From assembly GCF_000213555.1 (NCBI RefSeq), contig NZ_GL891991.1:1-64000 (forward strand): DNA of 64,000 bases, written 5' to 3'. The notes under the pieces were generated by a model. That model had not been told where the DNA came from, searched no databases, and saw nothing but the letters and a program-made list of their open reading frames with translations. Shown here in pieces: positions 26,177 to 34,995 of the stretch (its first letter is position 1; each line of letters begins with the position of its first letter). The position numbers and the translations under genes were made by a program. The DNA is from Dysgonomonas gadei ATCC BAA-286 (GTDB taxonomy: Bacteria > Bacteroidota > Bacteroidia > Bacteroidales > Dysgonomonadaceae).

Positions 26177-26971
26177 TTACGGTTGCTTGCCAATATAAGC
26201 CAATATACCTCCGTCCACATACAATACATGTCCGTTTACGAAGTCCGAAGCATGTGATGCAAGGAATACAGCCGGGCCTTCCAGGTCTTGAGGTGTTCCC
26301 CAGCGTGCAGCAGGAGTTTTAGCTATGATAAATGAATCGAACGGATGGCGTGAACCGTCAGCCTGTTTCTCACGTAGAGGAGCAGTCTGAGGTGTTGCGA
26401 TATAACCCGGTCCGATACCATTGCACTGAATGTTATATTCTCCGTATTCGGATGCGATATTGCGTGTAAGCATCTTCAGTCCGCCTTTGGCAGCAGCGTA
26501 AGCCGATACCGTTTCGCGACCAAGTTCGCTCATCATAGAGCATATATTGATAATCTTGCCATGACCTTTTTTGATCATGCCCGGTATAACAGCTTTTGCA
26601 ACGATAAACGGAGCATTGAGATCCACATCTATTACCTGACGGAATTCGGCAGCGCTCATTTCTATCATCGGGATACGTTTGATGATACCCGCATTATTTA
26701 CGAGGATATCGATAACACCCACTTCTTTTTCTATCTGTGCAACCATTGCATTTACCTGATCTTCGCTAGTTACATCACACACATAACCTTTGGCATTGAT
26801 TCCTGCTTCTTTGTATGAAGCCAGACCTTTATCAACAAATTCTTGTTTCAGGTCATTGAAAACGATAGTTGCGCCTGCCTTTGCCAATGCAGAAGCAATA
26901 GCAAAGCCGATACCGTAAGATGCTCCGGTAACTAAAGCTATTTTTCCGTTTAATGAGAATTGATTTTGCAT
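26177..26971 (-). CDS. kduD: SDR oxidoreductase, KduD-like (2-deoxy-D-gluconate 3-dehydrogenase / gluconate 5-dehydrogenase type)
   Basis: 264 aa classical short-chain dehydrogenase: NAD(P) site TGASYGIG (residues 15-22), NNAG, catalytic Ser in ICSMMSELG, YAAAK with Tyr and Lys, and the C-terminal FVNGHVLYVDGG. KduD reduces 2,5-diketo-3-deoxygluconate to KDG, following KduI. Close relatives are also named gluconate 5-dehydrogenase, so the exact substrate is set by context: kduI, kdgK and kdgA in the same operon. Cytoplasmic. Confidence 0.8.
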   Translation of the reverse strand: MQNQFSLNGKIALVTGASYGIGFAIASALAKAGATIVFNDLKQEFVDKGLASYKEAGINAKGYVCDVTSEDQVNAMVAQIEKEVGVIDILVNNAGIIKRIPMIEMSAAEFRQVIDVDLNAPFIVAKAVIPGMIKKGHGKIINICSMMSELGRETVSAYAAAKGGLKMLTRNIASEYGEYNIQCNGIGPGYIATPQTAPLREKQADGSRHPFDSFIIAKTPAARWGTPQDLEGPAVFLASHASDFVNGHVLYVDGGILAYIGKQP

Positions 26972-27005
26972 ATTTTTATTAATTTGAAAATTCGATGATT
27001 AGAAA

Positions 27006-27070
27006 ATTAGCAAATGAAAAATGAGTTGATTAATCAATTTCCGAATCTGCTAATTTTCAAATTTGCTAAT
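27006..27070 (-). repeat. Octamer-type inverted repeat between kdgK and kduD
   Basis: ATTAGCAAAT (27006-27015) and ATTTGCTAAT (27061-27070), with 8-bp periodic sequence around them (GATTAGAA, AATTAGCA, AATGAAAA). The centre contains AATTTCCGAATCTGCTAATTT, which is also found at the uxuB-uxuA gap. Confidence 0.7.
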
Positions 27071-27075
27071 TGGTA

Positions 27076-28128
27076 TTATCTCGATACCCTTCCCGAACCG
27101 TCACCCGTCATCAGGTTCTCTACTTCCGGAACAGTAACGAGGTTGAAATCTCCATATACAGTATGTTTCAGACAAGAAGCAGCTACTGCAAATTCCAGTG
27201 CTTTCTGATCGTCATTCGGATAAGAGATAAGCCCGTAGATAAGCCCGCCCATAAATGAGTCGCCACCACCCACACGGTCTACTATATGTGTGATATCGTA
27301 ACGTTTCGATTGATATAGCTTATCTGAATACAGGCATCCTCCCCATGTATTATGATTTGCATTGATAGAACCGCGAAGTGTGATAATCACTTTCTTTGCG
27401 CGAGGGAAGCGTTTCATCATTTGTGTACATACCGACTCAAACTCGGCAGCATCCACTTCTCCGCCTGTATGAGCCACATCGAAGCCTTCCGGTTTGATAC
27501 CGAATACTTTTTCAGCATCCTCTTCGTTACCCAAAATCACATCACAGCCTTCTACAAGGGCAGGCATAACTTCCGATACGGATTTGCCGTACTTCCACAG
27601 ATTTTTCCGATAGTTGAGGTCTGTGGAAACAGTTACTCCCATTTCGTTCGCTACCTTGATAGCTTCCAGGCATGCGTCTGCCGCACCCTGCGATATAGCC
27701 GGAGTGATACCTGTCCAGTGGAACCATTGTGCATCTTTGAATACTTCTTTCCAGTCTACCATTCCCGGTTTGATGTCGGCAATAGCAGAATTGGCTCTGT
27801 CATAAACTACTTTCGATGCACGTGCTACGGCTCCCGTTTCGAGGAAATAGATACCGACACGGTCACCGCCGCGGATGATATTATTTACACCAACATTGTA
27901 TTTACGAAGGTCGGAAATACACCATTCCGCGATGTCGTTTTTAGGCAGACGGGTTACAAAATCGGTAGGAATCCCGTAATTAGACAATGATACGGCAACA
28001 TTAGCCTCACCTCCACCGAATGTGGCGTTCAAATTATTAGATTGTATAAATCTCTGGTATCCGGGAGTTGCAAGACGCAACATGATTTCCCCGAATGTTA
28101 CTACTTTCTTCATAGTGTGTTTTGACAT
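27076..28128 (-). CDS. kdgK: 2-keto-3-deoxygluconate kinase
   Basis: 350 aa PfkB-family sugar kinase: KDG plus ATP to KDPG. N-terminal TFGEIMLRLATPGYQRF, substrate region FGGGEANVAVSLSNYG, AQWFHWTGITPAIS, and the catalytic motif DRVGGGDSFMGGLIYGL with its Asp base. The first Met (MSKHTMKK) gives a 4-bp gap from the DUF4861 gene; a Met five residues later is equally possible. It is longer than the E. coli enzyme but usual for Bacteroidetes. It receives KDG from UxuA and from KduD. Confidence 0.92.
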   Translation of the reverse strand: MSKHTMKKVVTFGEIMLRLATPGYQRFIQSNNLNATFGGGEANVAVSLSNYGIPTDFVTRLPKNDIAEWCISDLRKYNVGVNNIIRGGDRVGIYFLETGAVARASKVVYDRANSAIADIKPGMVDWKEVFKDAQWFHWTGITPAISQGAADACLEAIKVANEMGVTVSTDLNYRKNLWKYGKSVSEVMPALVEGCDVILGNEEDAEKVFGIKPEGFDVAHTGGEVDAAEFESVCTQMMKRFPRAKKVIITLRGSINANHNTWGGCLYSDKLYQSKRYDITHIVDRVGGGDSFMGGLIYGLISYPNDDQKALEFAVAASCLKHTVYGDFNLVTVPEVENLMTGDGSGRVSR

Positions 28129-28132
28129 TAAT

Positions 28133-29284
28133 CTATTTATATGTTACAACTAGCGGATTATTCAACCCTTCTGAAAATTCTTTCACATAGTTTTCGAAAT
28201 CGGCAACTGTCGCAAACCCGAACTTAGACCATCCGTAGCCACTGTAATAAGTTACCGGGATATTCGGTTGCTGGGTAGTTATCGCCAGTACATGTGAATA
28301 TGTGTCTTTTTTCTTTGTTTTAGGATTGTCAACGGTGTATGTGTCTACAATTGACTTATCTATTCCCTGAGGAAAAACCATCGCCAGATATACATTGTCT
28401 ACCATGTCGCTCTTTGGTTCGGCATACACGACATATTTATCCGAAGAGATAATAGAGTCGTTTTTCTCTCTCTTTACTATTCCGGCTGCCACCTGCATAG
28501 GCTCTTTTATAGTATAAGCCTGCACAATCTTAGACAATTGTGAACCTGCATCGATTGAGATAGTACGGTTTTCAGCTACGGACTTTCCATCTACATCCAG
28601 ATTTTTGTATGTCAGTTTAAAGGTTGTACGAAGAGGACCATTGTCCAATAGCTCTTGTGAAGCGAAGTTTTCGTTCAACCACAATTTGTCATTCACATAC
28701 GGAGCCATTGCTCCTGCACCCAGTGTTCGCCCTACTTTGTAGTCATCCTGCCCTTCACCATGATCTTCGTGATACGATGCTTCTCCGGCAAGGTCGGCTT
28801 TATACCATTTGTCGACAATCAGGTTGTTTGTACGCTTATACCATGCATCGATACCGTTGCTAGGGCCGTCTGATTCTATCAGTGCAGGACCGTAGATACG
28901 GAATGCCACACGGTCGTTTTCCCATGCAAAGTCGTCTTTGCGTTCGGTGATAAAGCGGCCATATGTTTTTGCTACATAAGTTTGGGTAGTATCTGTTGTG
29001 ATAACAAAAGCTTTTGATTCTTTTGCTTTCAGTTCCGGCTGGAAAATAAGTTTCCTATCGTATGTTACCTGAGACGGGATAATTTCCCCGGCACTGTTTT
29101 TTACGACATAAACAGCACTATCGGTCAATGTTACTATCGCTTTGATGCTGTCTAATGGTATTTCTACCATATCGGCTACACGGTCAAAGTCGCTTGTATT
29201 TTCTACTGTTATATTCATTTCCTTGTTTGAAGAGCAAGAGAAGAGGAATATAACAGAAAGAAAGAAACTAAATATTTTTTTCAT
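28133..29284 (-). CDS. DUF4861 family lipoprotein in the uronate operon
   Basis: 383 aa with a lipoprotein signal (SVIFLFSCSSN). The body matches DUF4861: FAWENDRVAFRIYGPAL, NGIDAWYKRTNNLIVDKWY, an acidic/His loop YHEDHGEGQDDYKVG, GRTLGAGAMAPYV, and a C-terminal TTQQPNIPVTYYSGYGWSKF. The conserved His, Glu and Asp residues suggest a sugar- or metal-binding or catalytic surface, but I know of no proven activity. DUF4861 genes are often found with uronate and polysaccharide lyase genes. It lies 4 bp from kdgK and 27 bp from kduI, tightly coupled, so a periplasmic step on uronate-containing sugars is a reasonable guess. Confidence 0.75.
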   Translation of the reverse strand: MKKIFSFFLSVIFLFSCSSNKEMNITVENTSDFDRVADMVEIPLDSIKAIVTLTDSAVYVVKNSAGEIIPSQVTYDRKLIFQPELKAKESKAFVITTDTTQTYVAKTYGRFITERKDDFAWENDRVAFRIYGPALIESDGPSNGIDAWYKRTNNLIVDKWYKADLAGEASYHEDHGEGQDDYKVGRTLGAGAMAPYVNDKLWLNENFASQELLDNGPLRTTFKLTYKNLDVDGKSVAENRTISIDAGSQLSKIVQAYTIKEPMQVAAGIVKREKNDSIISSDKYVVYAEPKSDMVDNVYLAMVFPQGIDKSIVDTYTVDNPKTKKKDTYSHVLAITTQQPNIPVTYYSGYGWSKFGFATVADFENYVKEFSEGLNNPLVVTYK

Positions 29285-29311
29285 ATTATTTATTTTTTGA
29301 TGGTATATGGC

Positions 29312-30154
29312 TTAACGCAGTTTATCAGCAGTGAAAGTGTCCATATCATCATAATCGAGGTTTTCGCCACACATAGCCCAGATAAACGTATAGTTGCTTG
29401 TTCCCGCAGCCGAATGGATAGACCATGACGGGGAAATAACAGCTTGTTCATCACCCATAAAGATATGGCGTGTTTCCTGAGGCTGTCCCATAAAGTGGCA
29501 TACAGCCTGCTGTGCAGGTACTTTGAAATAGAAATATGCTTCCATACGGCGCGAGTGTGTATGAGGAGGCATTGTGTTCCATACGCTTCCTTCTTTGATT
29601 TCGGTCATACCCATCTGCAACTGACAGCAAGGAACAATTTCGCTCAATATGATTTGGTTCAGCAAGCGTTCGTTAGATGTGGCAGGCACACCGAGATCTC
29701 GTGTACGGCGCATAGCCGATGTGATCTGAGCAGTAGGATATTCTTTATGTGCCGGAGAGGAAGCGAAGTAATATTTTGCAGGTTTTGCAGCATCATTACT
29801 TTTGAAGATAACTTCTTTAGAGCCACGGCCTACATATACTGCATCCTTGAATCCCATACTATAATCTTTTCCATCTACTGTAACCACGCCTTCACCTTCG
29901 ATACAGATGATACCCAGTTCGCGGCGTTCACAAAAGTATTCCGAACGGATAAGGTCTACTGTTTCCAGTTTCAGAGCCTCTTTTACAGGTAGGGCTCCGC
30001 CGATGATCAGACGGTCGTTGTGTGTATAAGTCATTAATACACTGTCAGCTTCAAATAATTTTTCTACCAGAAACTCTTTACGCAATTGCGCGGTGTCGTA
30101 ACGTTTTACGTCGTCGGGATGTGTTCCCCAACGTTCTTCAATTACTGTTTTCAT
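29312..30154 (-). CDS. kduI: 5-keto-4-deoxyuronate isomerase
   Basis: 280 aa (E. coli 278). Cupin-type zinc enzyme turning 4-deoxy-5-ketouronate, from unsaturated uronates, into 2,5-diketo-3-deoxygluconate. Visible: RREFLVEKLFEAD, GGALPVKEALKLE, AVYVGRGSKEV, the metal-binding MPPHTHSRRMEAYFYF (two His and a Glu) and a further His in WSIHSAAGTSNYTFIW. Paired with kduD. Its presence implies that the cell also feeds on lyase products, although no lyase or GH88/GH105 gene is in the window. Confidence 0.95.
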   Translation of the reverse strand: MKTVIEERWGTHPDDVKRYDTAQLRKEFLVEKLFEADSVLMTYTHNDRLIIGGALPVKEALKLETVDLIRSEYFCERRELGIICIEGEGVVTVDGKDYSMGFKDAVYVGRGSKEVIFKSNDAAKPAKYYFASSPAHKEYPTAQITSAMRRTRDLGVPATSNERLLNQIILSEIVPCCQLQMGMTEIKEGSVWNTMPPHTHSRRMEAYFYFKVPAQQAVCHFMGQPQETRHIFMGDEQAVISPSWSIHSAAGTSNYTFIWAMCGENLDYDDMDTFTADKLR

Positions 30155-30188
30155 TTCTTTATCCTTTATGTTTGGTTATTGATTTATT

Positions 30189-31595
30189 TTAAAATTTAAA
30201 AAATTCCTTCGCATTATAATATGATACATTTTCAACCAGCTTACCCAAGAAATCTAATTCCGATGAAGGCAGTAAACCTTGTTCTACATCTGAACCTATC
30301 AGGTTACACAAGATGCGGCGGAAATATTCGTGACGCGGATATGACAGGAAGCTGCGCGAGTCGGTCAGCATACCTACAAAACGGCTTAACAAGCCTAAAT
30401 TTGACAATGAGTTCATCTGCGCTTCCATCCCTGTTTTCTGGTCGAGGAACCACCATCCCGAACCGAACTGTATCTTTCCGGCAACCGAACCATCCTGAAA
30501 GTTTCCTATCATGGTAGCAATCAGATCATTGTCGCGAGGATTCAGGTTGTAAATAATCGTTTTAGCCAGTTTATTGTCTGTATCCAATCTGTTGAGGAAT
30601 TTCGACATGGCTTTTGCTATTGTGAAGTCTCCGATAGAATCAAAACCTGTATCCGGGCCTAATTTTTTAAACAGACGGGTATTATTGTTGCGGATAGCGC
30701 CATAGTGAAACTGCTGTGTCCAGCCTTTCTCCCAGTCCATGATAGCCCCTTCGACAAGCATAGCCGATTTGAATTTGATGATTTCTTCGTGTGTAAGCTC
30801 TTTCCCTCCATACACTTTATTGAAAATAGCATCTATTTCCACCTGTGTATAATCTTCTGCATAGAATTCTTCGATACCGTGGTCTGATAGTTTACAGCCG
30901 ACACTGGCGAAGAAGTCGTGACGTTTGCGCAGTGCGGTGATCAGGTCGCTGAAATTGCTGATAGCTACGCCCGATACTTCCGATAGTTTTTCCACATATC
31001 CCCTGAATGCATCGGGTATCTCAACCGCCATAGCCTTATCGGGACGCCATGTAGGAAGCACCTTGATAGAGAATCCCTCATTCTTTAGAGCCAGATGATA
31101 TTCCAGAGAATCTACAGGATCGTCTGTCGTACAAACAGCTTCCACATTGTAGTGCTTCATCAGCCCGCGAGCCGAGAATTGCGGAGTGCGCAGTTTGGCA
31201 GTACATTCGTCAAAAATTTCTTTAGCTGTTTCGGGTTTTAATATTTTTGTTACTCCGAATGCCGTTTTCAGTTCCAGGTGTGTCCAGTGATAGAGCGGGT
31301 TACGCATCGTATAAGGCACGGTTTCTGCCCATTTCTCAAATTTTTCCCAATCGGTGGTATCTTTTCCTGTGCAGTAGCGTTCATCCACACCGTTAGTACG
31401 CATTGCGCGCCATTTGTAGTGGTCGCCACCCAGCCATATTTCACCCAGATTGTCGAACTGATAATCTTCCGCAACCAGTTTCGGGTCGAGATGGCAATGA
31501 TAGTCTATAATAGGCAGATGTTTTGCATGCTGATGATACAGATATTCTGCCGTTTCGTTTTGTAATACGAAGTTATCGTCTAAAAATTGTTTCAT
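30189..31595 (-). CDS. uxaC: Glucuronate isomerase
   Basis: 468 aa from ATG 31595 (MKQFLDDNFVLQNE). An in-frame ATG at 31622 would add nine residues encoded by AGCTTTT heptamer repeats and is rejected. UxaC converts D-glucuronate to D-fructuronate (or galacturonate to tagaturonate). Signatures: LPIIDYHCHLDPKL (metal-binding HxH), YHWTHLELKTAFG, CTTDDPVDSLEYH, GCKLSDHGIE, QFHYGAIRNNNTRLFK and SYPRHEYFRRILCNLIG. Amidohydrolase-like fold, cytoplasmic. Confidence 0.95.
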   Translation of the reverse strand: MKQFLDDNFVLQNETAEYLYHQHAKHLPIIDYHCHLDPKLVAEDYQFDNLGEIWLGGDHYKWRAMRTNGVDERYCTGKDTTDWEKFEKWAETVPYTMRNPLYHWTHLELKTAFGVTKILKPETAKEIFDECTAKLRTPQFSARGLMKHYNVEAVCTTDDPVDSLEYHLALKNEGFSIKVLPTWRPDKAMAVEIPDAFRGYVEKLSEVSGVAISNFSDLITALRKRHDFFASVGCKLSDHGIEEFYAEDYTQVEIDAIFNKVYGGKELTHEEIIKFKSAMLVEGAIMDWEKGWTQQFHYGAIRNNNTRLFKKLGPDTGFDSIGDFTIAKAMSKFLNRLDTDNKLAKTIIYNLNPRDNDLIATMIGNFQDGSVAGKIQFGSGWWFLDQKTGMEAQMNSLSNLGLLSRFVGMLTDSRSFLSYPRHEYFRRILCNLIGSDVEQGLLPSSELDFLGKLVENVSYYNAKEFFKF

Positions 31596-31603
31596 GATGA
31601 AAA

Positions 31604-31689
31604 AGCTTTTAGCTTTTAGCATTTAGCTATTAGCTGTTAATCAGAAATCTGGTCTGCTAACGGCTAATAGCTGACAGCTATCAGCTATA
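31604..31689. repeat. Paired inverted heptamer arrays between uxuA and uxaC
   Basis: Five tandem heptamers at 31604-31638 (AGCTTTT AGCTTTT then AGCATTT AGCTATT AGCTGTT) and five in inverted sense at 31655-31689 (TGCTAAC GGCTAAT then AGCTGAC AGCTATC AGCTATA), around a 16-bp centre. The right array covers the uxuA stop codon. Confidence 0.85.
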
Positions 31690-32860
31690 TTATATATAAT
31701 GTTTTTGCTATACCTAGTTCCAATCCCCTGAGTTCGGCTAACCCTCTTAGACGGCCGATGCATGAGTAACCCGGATTTGTTTTTTTGTTCAGGTCATCGA
31801 TCATCTGGTGTCCGTGGTCGGGACGGAAAGGAATGGAAATATTACGTTTTTGCTGTACTTCCAGAAATCCTTTCATTACACTGTACATATCCACATCGCC
31901 TTCCAGATGGTTTGCTTCGTAGAAATTGCCTTCCCTGTCGCGTTGGGTAGAGCGCAGATGAACAAAGTTTATTCTGTCGCCAAGACGTTTTATCATATTC
32001 GGCAGGTCATTATCGGCTCTTACACCGAATGAACCTGTGCAGAAGCATAGCCCGTTCGATTTGTTAGGTACGGCCTCTACCAGTTTATTGAAATCCGATT
32101 CTGTACTCAAGATGCGCGGAAGACCAAGGATAGGGTAGGGAGGGTCGTCAGGATGAATGGCCAAAACTGCATCCACTTCATCGGCTACGGGTGCAATCTG
32201 ACTAACAAAGTATATCAGGTTTTTCCTTAAAGTCTCTGCATCTATACCGTTATATCTGTCGAGTTGAGCCTGAAATTCCTGAAGTGTAAAACTCTCTTCC
32301 GCGCCGGGCAGTCCGGCTATCATATTGCGTACCAAAAGGTCTTTTTCTTCCTGAGACATGCTTTCGTAGCGAGCTTTCGCTTTAGCGATATCTCCGGCTG
32401 AATACTCTTTTTCCGCGCCCGGACGTTTAAGGAGGAATAATTCGAAGGCCATAAACGCAGCACGCTCGAAACGCAGGGCCTTAGACCCGTCGGGCATGGT
32501 ATAAGCCAAATCGGTACGTGTCCAGTCCAGTACCGGCATAAAGTTGTATGTGATGATCTTCACTCCGCACTTTGCCAGATTACGGATACTTTCCTTGTAA
32601 TTATTGATATATTCTTTGTAGTTTCCTTCCTGTGTCTTGATATGTTCGTGTACAGGAATACTTTCTACCACAGACCAGGTCAGCCCGGCCTTTTCAATAA
32701 TGTCTTTGCGCTTTTGTATTTCTTCTACAGTCCACACTTCACCATTTTTGATGTGGTGCAGGGCTGTGACTATTCCGGTTGCTCCGGCTTGTCTTATATC
32801 TGCTAATGAGACAGGGTCGTTTGGCCCGTACCAGCGCCATGTTTGTTCGCTTAATATCAT
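31685..32860 (-). CDS. uxuA: Mannonate dehydratase
   Basis: 391 aa. Dehydrates D-mannonate to 2-keto-3-deoxygluconate, Mn/Fe dependent, TIM barrel. Visible: TWRWYGPNDPVSLADIRQAG at the N-terminus, GIVTALHHI, WSVVESIPVHEHIK, ITYNFMPVLDWTRTDL, LAIHPDDPPYPILGLPRI with metal His and Asp, NGLCFCTGSFGVR, FVHLRSTQR and the C-terminal FRPDHGHQM. Length is typical. It acts between UxuB and KdgK. Confidence 0.96.
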   Translation of the reverse strand: MILSEQTWRWYGPNDPVSLADIRQAGATGIVTALHHIKNGEVWTVEEIQKRKDIIEKAGLTWSVVESIPVHEHIKTQEGNYKEYINNYKESIRNLAKCGVKIITYNFMPVLDWTRTDLAYTMPDGSKALRFERAAFMAFELFLLKRPGAEKEYSAGDIAKAKARYESMSQEEKDLLVRNMIAGLPGAEESFTLQEFQAQLDRYNGIDAETLRKNLIYFVSQIAPVADEVDAVLAIHPDDPPYPILGLPRILSTESDFNKLVEAVPNKSNGLCFCTGSFGVRADNDLPNMIKRLGDRINFVHLRSTQRDREGNFYEANHLEGDVDMYSVMKGFLEVQQKRNISIPFRPDHGHQMIDDLNKKTNPGYSCIGRLRGLAELRGLELGIAKTLYII

Positions 32861-32869
32861 ATATAAACA

Positions 32870-32950
32870 ATTAGTAAATTAGTAAATATGCAGATTAGCA
32901 AATTCTTATAGAAATAATTATTAAATTTCCGAATATGCTAATTTGCTAAT
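32870..32950 (-). repeat. Octamer array and inverted repeat between uxuB and uxuA
   Basis: Tandem 8-mers ATTAGTAA ATTAGTAA, then ATATGCAG ATTAGCAA (32870-32901), and an 11-bp perfect inverted repeat ATTAGCAAATT (32894-32904) / AATTTGCTAAT (32940-32950). The right arm abuts the uxuB stop codon. The centre AAATTTCCGAATATGCTAAT matches the kdgK-kduD gap. Confidence 0.8.
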
Positions 32951-33765
32951 TAAATTGAGAATGTATTGAATCCCCCGTCTACTACAAGTATAGAGCCGTT
33001 TACAAAACTGGAAGCATCGCTTACCAGATAATGTATAGCCCCCAGAAGTTCTTCCGATTCACCAAAGCGGCGGAATGGTGTGTGTGCGATAACCGATTTT
33101 GCACGGTCGGTATACGAACCATCGGGATTGAGCATCAGGTTCCTGTTTTGCTCTGTGATAAAGAAACCCGGGGCCAAAGCGTTTACACGGAAGCCTTCAC
33201 CGAATTTCGTAGACAATTCCCCTGCCATGTATTCTGTAAAATTGGCCACAGCCGATTTTGCCACACCGTAACCCATAACACGGGTCAGCGGGCGGAAAGA
33301 TGACATGGATGCTATATTTATTATATTCCCTTTCCCATTGTCTACCATTGCTTTTGCAAATACAAGGGTAGGGATAACCGTACCGAAGAGGTTAAGATCG
33401 ATTACGTCTTTGAATGCATCTACCTTGACATCGAATATTGTTTTGTCCGGCGGGATAGTTGCTCCCGGCATGTTTCCTCCGGCAGCATTTATAAGTACAT
33501 CGATCTTTCCATATGCTTTAAGTATCTCCTCCCTGTTTTGTACCAGATTTTCTTCGTTCATGGCATCTGATACAAGAAACATTGCTTCGTCTCCTTTGGC
33601 TTTAATCTTAGCGGCCAAGGCCTCACCTTTTTCTTTCGAACGTCCGAGTATAACTACTTTAGCTCCTTCCGATGCCAGATATTCTGCCATTTGCGAACCT
33701 AAAATACCATATCCTCCTGTGATGAGGACTACTTTTCCGTCGATGTTGAACAAGCTGTTTTTCAT
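32950..33765 (-). CDS. uxuB: D-mannonate oxidoreductase (fructuronate reductase), SDR type
   Basis: 271 aa short-chain dehydrogenase: TGGYGILGSQMAEYLASEGA nucleotide site (residues 17-36), INAAGGNMPGA, IINIASMSSF, catalytic Tyr and Lys in MGYGVAKSAVANFTEYMA, FVNGSILVVDGGFN. It is not homologous to the long-chain E. coli UxuB but matches the SDR enzymes that do this job in Bacillus (YjmF/UxuB) and Bacteroides. It reduces D-fructuronate to D-mannonate between UxaC and UxuA. First enzyme gene after the regulator. Confidence 0.82.
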   Translation of the reverse strand: MKNSLFNIDGKVVLITGGYGILGSQMAEYLASEGAKVVILGRSKEKGEALAAKIKAKGDEAMFLVSDAMNEENLVQNREEILKAYGKIDVLINAAGGNMPGATIPPDKTIFDVKVDAFKDVIDLNLFGTVIPTLVFAKAMVDNGKGNIINIASMSSFRPLTRVMGYGVAKSAVANFTEYMAGELSTKFGEGFRVNALAPGFFITEQNRNLMLNPDGSYTDRAKSVIAHTPFRRFGESEELLGAIHYLVSDASSFVNGSILVVDGGFNTFSI

Positions 33766-33769
33766 TTTT

Positions 33770-33818
33770 AGTTACGAGTTACAAGTTATGGATTACAAGT
33801 TTTCAGGCTTCAAGTTTA
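33770..33818. repeat. Heptamer array (AGTTACA type) between lacI-type gene and uxuB
   Basis: Seven consecutive 7-mers: AGTTACG AGTTACA, AGTTATG GATTACA, AGTTTTC AGGCTTC, AAGTTTA. It starts a few bases from the uxuB start codon. Confidence 0.75.
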
Positions 33819-33872
33819 CCCATTACTTATTGTTATTTTTAATTTTTAGTTTTTCACGTTACATTTAGATTC

Positions 33873-34952
33873 CTATAATTTATAGTTGTTATAATAATCT
33901 ACATTTTCCTTTATGAGTATGTCTATAGGCATAAAGTTGGTTTTCTCCGGTTCTTGTTTAAACAGAAAATAATTTGCCAGTGCCTTGATAGCGTCATATC
34001 CCTGCAATTCGGGGCGTTGAGAAAGTATGAATGAAATCTGTCCGCTTTTGAGCGCCCTTATATTACGTTCTATAGCATCATGCCCCACCAACCGGACTCT
34101 TTCGCGTAAAGCCGGTTTAGCTTTTTCCAGCAGGGCGATTAGTTCGTATATCCGCGAGTTTAATACTATGCCGCCTACCAGAGTATCGCTTTGAGAAAGG
34201 ATATCCTCGAGTTTTTCCAGTCCGGCAGGATGGTTGTCCGGATCTATTTCCACATGATGTATTTTACCTTTATAATCAGATTGGGAAAGGCATTTCATAA
34301 AACCTTGTTCACGAGTCTTCATTTGTACAGATATCTCTTTATACTTGAATCGCACATGCGCGATGAAAATATCGGCATCGAGACCAATTTCCTTCAGGAG
34401 CAGTTTTGCTGCTATATTTCCACTACCTAAGGAATCACCGCCAAAGTATGCGAGGTCTTTTTGTTTTTGAATGTCCGAATCAATGTATATATATGGAATG
34501 TCTTTTTCGTCGAGTTCTTTAGACAGGTTTACAACCAGTTCACCGAAAAGGGTGGCCAGCAGTACGCCATCAAAATCTTTTTCTTTAAACTTGTCCGCTG
34601 CTTTGAGAAAAGAAAAACGGTCGTACTGGTTGAAATGGAAATATTCGACACTTATATTGAATTTCCTCATCTCATCTCCTGCACGATTTATACCGTCACA
34701 AACAAGCTCCCAATAATCGCCTTCCGAATAGGTGGGCGCGATAACGGCGAACTTATAACTGCGTTTCGACGCAAGGAAACGTGCTACCAGATTAGGCTCG
34801 TAATTGATTTCTTTCAGAATAGCTTCTACCTTGATACGTTTTTCTTCCGACACTCGTCCCCTATTATGCAGAACACGGTCTACAGTTCCTGTTGAGACAC
34901 CTGCAAGTTTAGCTATATCTACAATTCGTATATTACTATTATCTTTTTTCAT
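33873..34952 (-). CDS. LacI-family transcriptional regulator of the uronate operon
   Basis: 359 aa from ATG 34952. An upstream ATG at 35042 in the same frame would translate the operator itself and is rejected. The N-terminal HTH reads IRIVDIAKLAGVSTGTVDRV with hinge NYEPNLVARFLASKR; the rest is a periplasmic-binding-protein fold (FAVIAPTYSEGDYWELVCDG, DIPYIYIDSDI, VRLVGHDAIERNI, FILSQRPELQGYDAIKALAN). The ligand is presumably a uronate or pathway intermediate. It heads the operon, and its promoter carries two matching palindromes, so autoregulation is likely. Confidence 0.9.
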   Translation of the reverse strand: MKKDNSNIRIVDIAKLAGVSTGTVDRVLHNRGRVSEEKRIKVEAILKEINYEPNLVARFLASKRSYKFAVIAPTYSEGDYWELVCDGINRAGDEMRKFNISVEYFHFNQYDRFSFLKAADKFKEKDFDGVLLATLFGELVVNLSKELDEKDIPYIYIDSDIQKQKDLAYFGGDSLGSGNIAAKLLLKEIGLDADIFIAHVRFKYKEISVQMKTREQGFMKCLSQSDYKGKIHHVEIDPDNHPAGLEKLEDILSQSDTLVGGIVLNSRIYELIALLEKAKPALRERVRLVGHDAIERNIRALKSGQISFILSQRPELQGYDAIKALANYFLFKQEPEKTNFMPIDILIKENVDYYNNYKL

Positions 34953-34973
34953 TTTTTGCAGAAAAAATTTAAT

Positions 34974-34987
34974 TGTGTGCGCACACA
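34974..34987. promoter_or_regulatory. Operator O1 for the LacI-type regulator
   Basis: Perfect palindrome TGTGTGCGCACACA. It lies just downstream of the predicted transcription start and 22 bp before the start codon, a position for direct repression. Confidence 0.65.
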
Positions 34988-34995
34988 CATTTCTA

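Noticed and set aside
31596..31622. Nine-residue N-terminal extension of UxaC
   Set aside because: It is encoded by AGCTTTT heptamer repeats, and known UxaC proteins start close to MKQFLDDNF.
17438..33818. Short-period arrays as a CRISPR
   Set aside because: Units are 7-8 bp without spacers, and no cas genes are present in the window.
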